In this document: positions 1 to 5,155 of the stretch, piece by piece
How the letters are laid out: every line of letters begins with the position of its first letter
Numbering within the stretch: the stretch's first letter is position 1
Assembly (NCBI GenBank): GCA_002705605.1
Contig: PAJD01000040.1
Location: forward strand, 40,883-47,977
Direction: 5' to 3'
DNA length: 7,095 nt
DNA from: Fidelibacterota bacterium
GTDB taxonomy: Bacteria > Fidelibacterota > Marinisomatia > SCGC-AAA003-L08 > D37C17
Notes under the pieces: generated by a model
Told to the model about the DNA's origin: nothing
Databases searched by the model: none
The model's input: only the letters and a program-made list of their open reading frames with translations
Made by a program: the position numbers and the translations under genes

Positions 1-326
1 CTCTTTTGTTTATTTAAAAAATAATTAAAATTACTAGGATAATCTTCTAATTTTAAATTTGATTCAAAACTATATCCGATAACAGGATCTGCTTTATTAG
101 AAGCAGAGATTAAGACAAAACCTACTGGAGCTAAATGATATGCATATATAACATTTTTATCCTGTTCTTTGATTATTTCAACATTTAAAATTGTATAGTT
201 TGACTTATTTAAGCTACTATTAAATTGTTTATTAATATTTTGGACAACTTTATCAGCAATATCTATACTAATAGTTGATGAAAACATCAATGAGGATATT
301 AAAAATGTAATTAAATATTTTATCAT
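1..326 (-). CDS. Secreted protein with C10 (streptopain-like) peptidase propeptide, N-terminal part only
   Basis: An open frame runs from an ATG at 326-324 to the left edge of the window, giving 108 residues with no stop, so the 3' end is missing. Residues 1-20 (MIKYLITFLISSLMFSSTIS) form a Sec-type signal peptide: a lysine, then a hydrophobic stretch, then small and polar residues. Residues 60-89 contain HLAPVGFVLISASNKADPVI followed by GYSFES. This closely resembles the propeptide of family C10 cysteine peptidases (streptopain/SpeB, inhibitor I69-like), where a 'GFVivSaddra-PVlGYs' strand pair is followed by a 'P.n...wL' segment, here DYPSNFNYFLNKQK. In that family the prodomain keeps the enzyme inactive until after export. 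The catalytic Cys/His domain would lie off-window, so peptidase activity is inferred. No Shine-Dalgarno sequence is visible before the ATG; the upstream 70 nt is nearly all A/T. Confidence 0.7.
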   Translation of the reverse strand, partial: MIKYLITFLISSLMFSSTISIDIADKVVQNINKQFNSSLNKSNYTILNVEIIKEQDKNVIYAYHLAPVGFVLISASNKADPVIGYSFESNLKLEDYPSNFNYFLNKQK

Positions 327-396
327 AATATATATTATAAAAAAAAATAGTTATAAAAAAGATAGAGTTTGTAAAAAATTATAACAAGATTGAAAA

Positions 397-828
397 TTAT
401 TTATTTTCAAATTTAACAACTTTATCTATTTTATTTTTTACAGCAACTTTATAATCTTCAATTAAAACTTGATAATTTTTGATTTTTTCTCCATTTATTG
501 TACAATATTTGACAGCCCAATTATATCCATCTATTTCCGTAAAATCTAAATTTCCTGCTCTAATTATTTTTTTAATTGCAAGTGCACACTTCCATGGCTT
601 ATCAAATTCTTTTCTATCAAGATTTATTACTTTTTTATAATTTTTATCTAAAAAATCTAAACGTTCAAATTGATCTTTAAATTTCATCAAACGTCCATTT
701 TCGTTATAATCATAGTGTTTTTTTACAATAAAATCACCGGTAGACCAATCACCTTTATATTCAACTACCATTTTGACTTGTCCATTCACATAATATTCAG
801 TTGTTTTTCTTTTTATTTTTCTTTGCAT
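397..828 (-). CDS. Hypothetical 143-aa protein with MORN-like N-terminal strands
   Basis: I do not recognise a named family. The N-terminal third has two segments of the 'YY.NGqvk....Y' type seen in MORN-variant/YwqK-like repeats: YYVNGQVKMVVEY (residues 12-24) and YDYNENGRLMKFKD (39-52). The rest is a lysine-rich mixed alpha/beta stretch with no catalytic motif I can name; it contains two cysteines (81 and 109) and one W-containing segment (GYNWAVKYCTINGEK, about 101-115). There is no signal peptide or membrane segment, so a cytosolic location is likely. The gene starts only 4 nt after the stop of the 62-aa ORF upstream, which suggests co-transcription. The region before its ATG is purine-rich (AGAAGAAAGAAAA) without a clear Shine-Dalgarno core. 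Codon use is AT-rich like the housekeeping genes, with no sign of recent transfer. MORN-like is a weak, motif-level assignment. Confidence 0.6.
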   Translation of the reverse strand: MQRKIKRKTTEYYVNGQVKMVVEYKGDWSTGDFIVKKHYDYNENGRLMKFKDQFERLDFLDKNYKKVINLDRKEFDKPWKCALAIKKIIRAGNLDFTEIDGYNWAVKYCTINGEKIKNYQVLIEDYKVAVKNKIDKVVKFENK

Positions 829-832
829 TTAT

Positions 833-1021
833 TTATATTTTCTTTCTTCTATTAATTTTTCTTCTATCTTTAAATTTAATAGGCATATTTTCACATCTCC
901 TATTTTTTTTTCTTCTATCCTTTTCCAAATTAACTCCTTTATTTAAATTTAATTGTTTTAATTTTTCACTAATTGGCTTAGGTATTCTATTTGGATTTGA
1001 TGCACCTAGTTTGTTTGTCAT
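833..1021 (-). CDS. Small basic protein with duplicated KDRRKxNRR motif
   Basis: This 62-aa ORF begins at ATG 1021-1019, preceded by a good Shine-Dalgarno stretch (AAAAGGAAAGACA then ATG). The sequence is strongly basic. The motif KDRRKKNRR (residues 34-42) recurs as KDRRKINRR (51-59), 17 residues apart, separated by CENMPIKF. The first half (MTNKLGASNPNRIPKPISEK) is polar and probably unstructured. Such an arginine/lysine-rich tail could bind RNA, DNA or the ribosome, but no function can be assigned. It ends 4 nt before the 143-aa gene and probably shares its transcript. Its first 35 nt overlap another open frame that extends upstream into the GC-rich island (see the entry for 987-1139), so the start, or even the frame, is not certain. 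The duplicated motif and the ribosome-binding site favour a real gene. Confidence 0.5.
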   Translation of the reverse strand: MTNKLGASNPNRIPKPISEKLKQLNLNKGVNLEKDRRKKNRRCENMPIKFKDRRKINRRKKI

Positions 1022-1139
1022 TGTCTTTCCTTTTCCTTAGCCAGTTAATAAAGTCATTGAAAGCTCCTTTGTAATATCGTGGAGTAGTTCGAACTACATT
1101 GACGGGGTGTGGGACTTTGCAGACACCCACGTACTCCAC
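987..1139 (-). other. Alternative open frame (GTG start) through the GC-rich island; coding status unclear
   Basis: From GTG at 1139-1137 a frame stays open for 50 codons to TAG at 989-987. It begins VEYVGVCKVPHPVNVVRTTP and continues with RYYKGAFNDFINWLRKRKDN. The composition looks protein-like (aromatic residues, a possible amphipathic FNDFINWLRKRK helix), and the frame overlaps the start of the 62-aa ORF by 35 nt. An in-frame TAG lies just upstream. A second open frame, 1054-1188 (ATG start, 44 aa, beginning MRYYEHSYARF), covers the same DNA in another phase. Because GC-rich DNA has few stop codons by chance, open frames here are weak evidence of coding. No Shine-Dalgarno sequence precedes the GTG. 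I list it so that it can be tested, not as a confident gene. Confidence 0.2.
1079..1139 (-). ncRNA. GC-rich nested inverted repeats, candidate structured RNA (family unknown)
   Basis: GTGGAGTA at 1079-1086 is the perfect complement of TACTCCAC at 1132-1139 and encloses 45 nt. Inside are a 14-bp perfect palindrome GTAGTTCGAACTAC (1084-1097, sharing three bases with the outer arm) and a hairpin GGGTGT (1105-1110) / ACACCC (1123-1128). An alternative pairing is GTGGG (1109-1113) with CCCAC (1126-1130). The arrangement is compatible with a three-way junction or with two competing folds. GC content over 1081-1140 is 32/60, against roughly 25% in the flanks; in AT-rich genomes such islands usually mark structural RNA. 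It does not fit a tRNA, because no 5-bp T-stem forms around TTCGAAC, and I see no tmRNA, SRP or RNase P signatures. Strand is uncertain because inverted repeats are symmetrical; minus is chosen from neighbouring transcription. Confidence 0.35.
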
Positions 1140-1155
1140 AAGTATCTATAACGAT

Positions 1156-1178
1156 AAAACGAGCATATGAATGCTCGT
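1156..1178 (-). terminator. Possible intrinsic terminator of the MerR/tRNA-Pro transcript
   Basis: On the minus strand, 23 nt after the tRNA 3' end, ACGAGCAT pairs perfectly with ATGCTCGT (8 bp, 4-nt loop TCAT; plus-strand positions 1159-1166 and 1171-1178). The descending arm runs into TTTTA. The stem is strong for this AT-rich genome, and its position fits the end of a tRNA-containing transcript. The short, interrupted U-tract makes it a weak terminator, and it could instead be part of the structured region that follows. Confidence 0.45.
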
Positions 1179-1200
1179 AGTACCTCATTTACAGAAGGTG

Positions 1201-1274
1201 TCGGAACGACTGGATTTGAACCAGCGACCCCTAGACCCCCAGTCTAGTGCGCTACCTAGCTACGCCACGTCCCG
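1201..1274 (-). tRNA. tRNA-Pro (anticodon GGG)
   Basis: The minus strand folds into a standard 74-nt cloverleaf. The acceptor is CGGGACG/CGTTCCG with one G-U pair; the D-arm is GCGTAGCTAGGTAGCGC; the anticodon arm is CTAGA-CTGGGGG-TCTAG with anticodon GGG; the variable loop is GGGTC; the T-arm is GCTGG-TTCAAAT-CCAGT. The discriminator base is A. CCA is not encoded (the next bases are CAC), so it must be added by CCA nucleotidyltransferase. The C1-G72 pair and the overall sequence are typical of bacterial proline tRNAs. The GGG anticodon reads CCC/CCU; another Pro tRNA (UGG) is expected elsewhere in the genome. Its 5' end lies 1 nt after the stop codon of the MerR gene, so the two must be processed from a common transcript unless a promoter lies inside that gene. 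Confidence 0.96.
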
Positions 1275-1275
1275 T

Positions 1276-1632
1276 TTAATCTTTGTATTTACTAATCAGG
1301 GAAACAATATCTGTTAACGATTTCTTTATATTAATTAAATCTTGTTTAATTTCTTGAATATCTGAAGACTTGTTTACTGAATTGCTGAATTGATCTGTCA
1401 AGTGCATTTTAGCACCTTTAATTGTGTACTTCTTTTTGTATAGAAGATCTTGAATATATTTTATTAATTTTATATCATTATCTTTATAGATACGATTTCC
1501 CGCAGTATTTTTAACAGGCTTTAAAACTGTGAATTCTGTTTCCCAATATCTTAAAACATATTGTTTTAATCCAGTAATTTTACTTACTTCTCCTATAGAA
1601 TAATATAATTTATTTATTTTTTTAAGTGCCAT
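1276..1632 (-). CDS. MerR-family transcriptional regulator (short, no sensor domain)
   Basis: This 118-aa protein has an N-terminal MerR winged helix-turn-helix. YYSIGEVSKITGLKQYVLRY (residues 10-29) is the recognition unit, WETEF follows at 30-34, and the wing contains the conserved NRIY (46-49). A helix with the KKKYTIKGAKMHL segment lies around residues 67-79. Residues 80-118 form a polar heptad-like tail (IQEIKQDLINIKKSLTDIVS), probably a dimerising coiled coil. There is no effector-binding domain and no cysteine at all, which argues against metal or redox sensing. The size and the 'LRYWE-EF..L.P.kn..GNR.Y' pattern match the short MerR proteins often found next to ihfA or tRNA-Pro in other bacteria. 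The function is unknown; it probably binds DNA as a dimer. The stop codon is 1 nt from tRNA-Pro. Two dyads lie upstream, one at 1649-1665 close to the start, possibly for autoregulation. No Shine-Dalgarno sequence is visible. Confidence 0.88.
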   Translation of the reverse strand: MALKKINKLYYSIGEVSKITGLKQYVLRYWETEFTVLKPVKNTAGNRIYKDNDIKLIKYIQDLLYKKKYTIKGAKMHLTDQFSNSVNKSSDIQEIKQDLINIKKSLTDIVSLISKYKD

Positions 1633-1648
1633 AATATTAATATATACG

Positions 1649-1665
1649 TTAAAGTATTACTTTAA
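1649..1665. promoter_or_regulatory. Perfect 17-bp dyad upstream of the MerR gene, possible operator
   Basis: TTAAAGTA (1649-1656) and TACTTTAA (1658-1665) are perfect inverted arms around a central T, ending 16 nt before the MerR start codon. MerR proteins bind dyads in the promoters they control, so autoregulation is an attractive inference. AT-rich palindromes also arise by chance in such a genome. A loose -10-like TATATT lies between the dyad and the ATG, but I could not define a convincing promoter. Confidence 0.35.
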
Positions 1666-1700
1666 ATATATTTAATATTTGACTATAATAAAAGAATATT

Positions 1701-1713
1701 TAACAATTTGTTA
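1701..1713. repeat. 13-bp AT-rich inverted repeat after ald
   Basis: TAACAA (1701-1706) and TTGTTA (1708-1713) flank a single T, in the 92-nt gap between the ald stop and the MerR start. It is too short and A/T-rich, and has too small a loop, to act as an intrinsic terminator. It may be a second protein-binding dyad upstream of the MerR gene, or chance. No convincing terminator for the rbfA-ald operon is visible in this gap. Confidence 0.25.
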
Positions 1714-1724
1714 CAATTGATACT

Positions 1725-2819
1725 TTATTCAAAGGGGGAATATTCTAAATTAAACGTTTTAGATACAGCTTCGTGGGTTACTTTACCATTACTAATATTA
1801 ATTCCTGATTTAAGATATTTAGATTTAAATATATTATCATTTGAAATAATATCTTTTATATATGGCAATGTAACGTTAGTAAGAGCTAAAGTTGATGTAT
1901 AAGGTACTGATCCAGGCATATTAGAGACACAATAGTGAACGATACCATCTACAATGTAAGTTGGATTTTTATGTGTTGTTGGTTTACATGTTTCAACACA
2001 TCCTCCTTGATCTACAGCAACATCAACAATAACTGAACCTGAAGACATAAGTTTCAACATAGATTTATCAACTAAATTTGGAGCTTTACTACCGACAATA
2101 AGAACTGAACCTATTAGAAGATCTGTATATGTTAATAAATTTGATATGTTTAGATTATTAGAGTACATTGTTTGAACATTAGATGGCATAACATCATCAA
2201 GATATCTCAATCTGTCCATATTAACATCTAAAATGTAAACTTTTGCCCCTAGACCAGCAGCTAACTTAGCTGCGTTTGATCCAACAATTCCACCTCCGAG
2301 TATTGTTACAGTAGAAGCATCAACCCCAGGTACACCACCTAATAATTTACCCTTACCTTTCATATTAGCCTCTAAACATTTAGCACCATTTTGAACTGAC
2401 ATTCTTCCAGCAACTTCGCTCATTGGTATTAGGATGGGAAGTGAACCATCTTGGCTTTGAACTGTTTCATAAGCAATTGCAGTTGCACCACTATCAATCA
2501 TTCCTTTTGTTAAAGATTCAGATGCTGCAAAATGAAAAAATGTAAAAATAATTTGATTAGATGTTATTAGTTTTATTTCACTATCTTGAGGTTCTTTTAC
2601 TTTTATAATTAAATCAGATATACCGTATACTTCTTCAATAGTATCTAAAATAATCGCACCAGAGTCTATATAGCTTTGATTAGGAAATCCGCTACCAATG
2701 CCGGCATTTTTTTGAACGTATACAGTATTATTTAATTTTACAAGCTCATTTGCTCCATAAGGCGTCAAAGATACTCTCTGTTCATTATCTTTAATTTCTT
2801 TTGGAATACCAATAATCAT
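1725..2819 (-). CDS. ald: Alanine dehydrogenase (NAD-dependent)
   Basis: This protein catalyses reversible oxidative deamination of L-alanine to pyruvate and ammonium with NAD+, in the cytoplasm. At 364 aa it is about full family length (around 370). The N-terminus MIIGIPKEIKDNEQRVSLTP is the family signature. The catalytic and substrate residues known for the Mycobacterium tuberculosis enzyme are all present at matching positions: R15, K75 (IIKVKEP), H96 (FFHFAAS) and D270 (VDVAVDQGG). The Rossmann dinucleotide motif is ILGGGIVGSNAA (173-184), followed by D198 at the end of the second strand, which favours NAD. The C-terminal NMPGSVPYTSTLALTN (300-315) is also characteristic. The ATG lies 1 nt after the pnp stop (TAA-C-ATG) with only a weak AAAAGA before it, so translation is probably coupled to pnp. 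Its metabolic role beside RNA-decay genes is not evident from the sequence. Confidence 0.96.
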   Translation of the reverse strand: MIIGIPKEIKDNEQRVSLTPYGANELVKLNNTVYVQKNAGIGSGFPNQSYIDSGAIILDTIEEVYGISDLIIKVKEPQDSEIKLITSNQIIFTFFHFAASESLTKGMIDSGATAIAYETVQSQDGSLPILIPMSEVAGRMSVQNGAKCLEANMKGKGKLLGGVPGVDASTVTILGGGIVGSNAAKLAAGLGAKVYILDVNMDRLRYLDDVMPSNVQTMYSNNLNISNLLTYTDLLIGSVLIVGSKAPNLVDKSMLKLMSSGSVIVDVAVDQGGCVETCKPTTHKNPTYIVDGIVHYCVSNMPGSVPYTSTLALTNVTLPYIKDIISNDNIFKSKYLKSGINISNGKVTHEAVSKTFNLEYSPFE

Positions 2820-2820
2820 G

Positions 2821-4902
2821 TTAGTCTTTTAATAAAGCTTTCATGCTTAAGCTAATTTTTCCAGAATCATCAACTTTAATAATTTTAACATCAACTTTAT
2901 CACCAATATTTAAACAATCAGTAACTTTGTTTACACGTTCTTTTTTTATTTCAGAGATATGCACCAAACCATCTTTAGTTGGACTGATTTTTACAAATGC
3001 ACCAAAATCTAGAATTCTAACAACTTCACATTCTTTTAATATATCTCCTGATTTTGGAACATAAGTCATTTGTTTTATGTAATCAAGAACACTGTTAATA
3101 TTATCTTGACTTTGACCTAAAACTGTACATGAACCATCTTCTTCAACATTAATTTCAACTTCATATTGTTCCATTAATCCCTTGATATTTTTTCCACCAG
3201 GACCTATAAACATACCAATCATATCTGTTGGCATACTAGATTGACCAATTTTAGGTGCATGAACAGATAAATTAGTTCTGTGAGATTCGATTGATTTTTT
3301 CATTTCATTTAAAATATGAACTCTACCATCTTTTGCTTGTGAAAGTGCTTCACTAAGTATTTCATAGGATAAACCATCTACTTTTATATCCATTTGTATT
3401 GCTGTAATACCATCAAAAGAACCTGCAACTTTAAAATCCATATCACCAATATGATCTTCGGTACCTAAAATATCAGTTAAAATAGCATATTTTTTATTTT
3501 CATCCATAATTAAGCCCATTGCTACACCTGCAATAGGATGCTTAACAGGAACACCAGCATCCATTAATGCTAATGAACTCCCACAAACAGATGCCATAGA
3601 AGATGAACCATTAGATTCTAATATTTCTGAAACTAACCTTATAGTATAAGGAAAGTCTTCAAAAGATGGTAATGATGGTAAAATAGCTCGTTCAGCCAAA
3701 TTACCGTGACCTACTTCTCTTCGAGATAAACTAAATTTTCCTCTTGCTTCACCAACACAAAATGAAGGAAAATTATAATGCAACATTACTCTTTTATAAG
3801 ATAATCCCTCGATACTATCAATCATTTGCTCATCTCTTTTACCGCCCAATGTTGCAGCAATTAATGCCTGAGTTTCACCTCTAGTAAATGTTGCTGATCC
3901 GTGAGACCTAGGTAAAACAGAAGTTTCAATTGTTATATCTCTCACTGTTTTTAAATCTCTTCCGTCTGCACGATTACCTGATAATGTCTTCTCTCTTAAA
4001 TCCTGTGCAACTAATCCATCTATATAGCTCTTAATTTCAGATTTTGAATCTGGATATTCTTCATCTAGCTGTTCAATAATAGAAGAAATAAAATTATCTA
4101 CATCTGAATAACGTGAATGTTTATCTTTAGGATTATTTAAATCAGATATTTTACCCTCAACTAATTTGTCAATTGAGCTATTTAAATCAGTATTAACTTC
4201 TTTTACAGAAACATCTCTTTTAACTACATTCATTTCGGATAAAAAATTATTTTGAAATTCTACTAATTCTTTAATCCCTTCATGTCCATACTGTATGGCC
4301 ATTAAAATATCTTCTTCAGAAACAAAGTCACATTTACCTTCTACCATGACAATTGATTCCTCACTTCCAGAAAGGACTAAATCAAAATCAGATTCTAACA
4401 TCTGTTCCTTTGTTGGATTCATAACTAAATTTCCATCGATTCTTCCAACTCTTACGGAAGCTATGGGTCCATTAAATGGAATATCTGATAAAGACAATGC
4501 AAAAGAAGCTCCTAATGCTGCAAAAACATCTGGCTCATTTACTTCATCGTAAGAAATAACATTTATATCTAACCTTGTTTCATTATTAAAACCATCTGCA
4601 AACAAGGGCCTCAATGGACGATCTGTTAATCTTGAAGCTAAGATTTCTTTCTCGCTTGGTCTTGCTTCTCTTTTAAAAAAACCTCCAGGAATCTTTCCTG
4701 AAGCATAATACTTTTCTCTATATTCAACTGATAAAGGGAAAAAACCTCTATCTTCTTCTTCACCTTTACTAGCAGTTGCGGCTACCAGTAGCATAGTTTC
4801 TCCATATGTAACAACACATGAACCACTTGCCTGTTTAGCTAAATGTCCAGTTTCAAGAGTTAATTTTCTACCACCGAACTCAATTTGTTTTTTTAGATTC
4901 AT
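2821..4902 (-). CDS. pnp: Polyribonucleotide nucleotidyltransferase (PNPase)
   Basis: This is a phosphate-dependent 3'-5' exoribonuclease that degrades mRNA to nucleoside diphosphates and can add tails in reverse; it works as a trimer in the cytoplasm. The 693 residues (E. coli 711) carry every expected domain. The first RNase PH-like domain occupies about 10-140, with the FFKREARPSEKE segment at 75-86. An alpha-helical linker spans about 240-300. The second, catalytic RNase PH domain covers about 310-540, with DILGTEDHIGDMDFK at 477-491; D483, D489 and K491 correspond to the E. coli catalytic D486, D492 and K494. A KH domain has the GPGG loop at 567-570, and an S1 domain covers about 618-688. 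The protein stops right after S1, without the acidic tail of some homologues. The start has a good Shine-Dalgarno (AAGGAAG) inside the end of rpsO, and the gap to rpsO is 1 nt. This leaves no room for the RNase III-processed leader hairpin that autoregulates pnp in E. coli. Confidence 0.98.
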   Translation of the reverse strand: MNLKKQIEFGGRKLTLETGHLAKQASGSCVVTYGETMLLVAATASKGEEEDRGFFPLSVEYREKYYASGKIPGGFFKREARPSEKEILASRLTDRPLRPLFADGFNNETRLDINVISYDEVNEPDVFAALGASFALSLSDIPFNGPIASVRVGRIDGNLVMNPTKEQMLESDFDLVLSGSEESIVMVEGKCDFVSEEDILMAIQYGHEGIKELVEFQNNFLSEMNVVKRDVSVKEVNTDLNSSIDKLVEGKISDLNNPKDKHSRYSDVDNFISSIIEQLDEEYPDSKSEIKSYIDGLVAQDLREKTLSGNRADGRDLKTVRDITIETSVLPRSHGSATFTRGETQALIAATLGGKRDEQMIDSIEGLSYKRVMLHYNFPSFCVGEARGKFSLSRREVGHGNLAERAILPSLPSFEDFPYTIRLVSEILESNGSSSMASVCGSSLALMDAGVPVKHPIAGVAMGLIMDENKKYAILTDILGTEDHIGDMDFKVAGSFDGITAIQMDIKVDGLSYEILSEALSQAKDGRVHILNEMKKSIESHRTNLSVHAPKIGQSSMPTDMIGMFIGPGGKNIKGLMEQYEVEINVEEDGSCTVLGQSQDNINSVLDYIKQMTYVPKSGDILKECEVVRILDFGAFVKISPTKDGLVHISEIKKERVNKVTDCLNIGDKVDVKIIKVDDSGKISLSMKALLKD

Positions 4903-4903
4903 T

Positions 4904-5155
4904 TTACTTCCTTATTTTAAGCTTTTTAATTAAATCAGTATATAACTGTATATCATTTCTTTGTAAATATTTTAATAATTTTCTTCTTTTCGAAACCATA
5001 GTCATCAATCCTCTTCGAGAGGAATTGTCTTTCTTATTGTTTTTAAGATGTTCGTTTAATTCATTAATTCTATCTGTGAACAATGCAATTTGTGCACTTG
5101 TAGAACCTGAATCATTTTTATTTTTACCATATTTAGCAATTACTTTTTCACTCAC
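4904..5155 (-). CDS. rpsO: 30S ribosomal protein S15 (uS15), GTG start
   Basis: This primary-binding protein of the small subunit attaches to the 16S rRNA central domain and helps form inter-subunit bridge B4. The 83-aa product is slightly shorter than the usual 88-89; the missing residues are at the N-terminus. It has the family landmarks: DSGSTSAQIALFTDRINELN (15-34), KKDNSSRRGLMTMVSKRRKL (41-60) and LKYLQRNDIQLYTDLIKKL (61-79). The start codon is GTG (5155-5153), the only in-frame start before the conserved core, preceded by AAAGGA 8 nt upstream. Its first G is also the last base of the ribF stop (TAGTG), so translation of the two is probably coupled. The gene sits in the conserved ribF-rpsO-pnp order. 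Confidence 0.97.
   Translation of the reverse strand: MSEKVIAKYGKNKNDSGSTSAQIALFTDRINELNEHLKNNKKDNSSRRGLMTMVSKRRKLLKYLQRNDIQLYTDLIKKLKIRK

Noticed and set aside
359..387. Possible sigma70-like promoter for the left-edge gene: TTGTTA, 17-nt spacer, TATCTT on the minus strand.
   Set aside because: Each hexamer matches only 4 of 6 bases and the DNA is extremely A/T-rich, so such matches are expected by chance.
670..1040. Plus-strand open frames rich in Phe, Ile and Leu (670-855 and 801-1040) resembling membrane peptides.
   Set aside because: They are the antisense of Lys/Arg/Asn-rich minus-strand genes; reverse-complemented AAA/AAG codons give TTT/CTT, mimicking hydrophobic peptides. They have no ribosome-binding sites.
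1079..1139. A tRNA or tRNA-like gene, suggested by 7-bp acceptor-like ends and a TTCGAAC sequence.
   Set aside because: TTCGAAC lies in a palindrome next to the outer arm, and no 5-bp T-stem, anticodon arm or D-arm can form in 61 nt.
1040..1274. Integration site of a mobile element at the 3' end of tRNA-Pro.
   Set aside because: No integrase gene and no direct repeat of the tRNA 3' end is visible in the window.
1708..1902. Plus-strand 64-aa open frame opposite the end of ald.
   Set aside because: It is antisense to a well-supported ald coding region, with no independent evidence.
2843..4552. Plus-strand open frames opposite pnp (2843-3064 and 4295-4552).
   Set aside because: They are shadows of the pnp reading frame, with no family resemblance.
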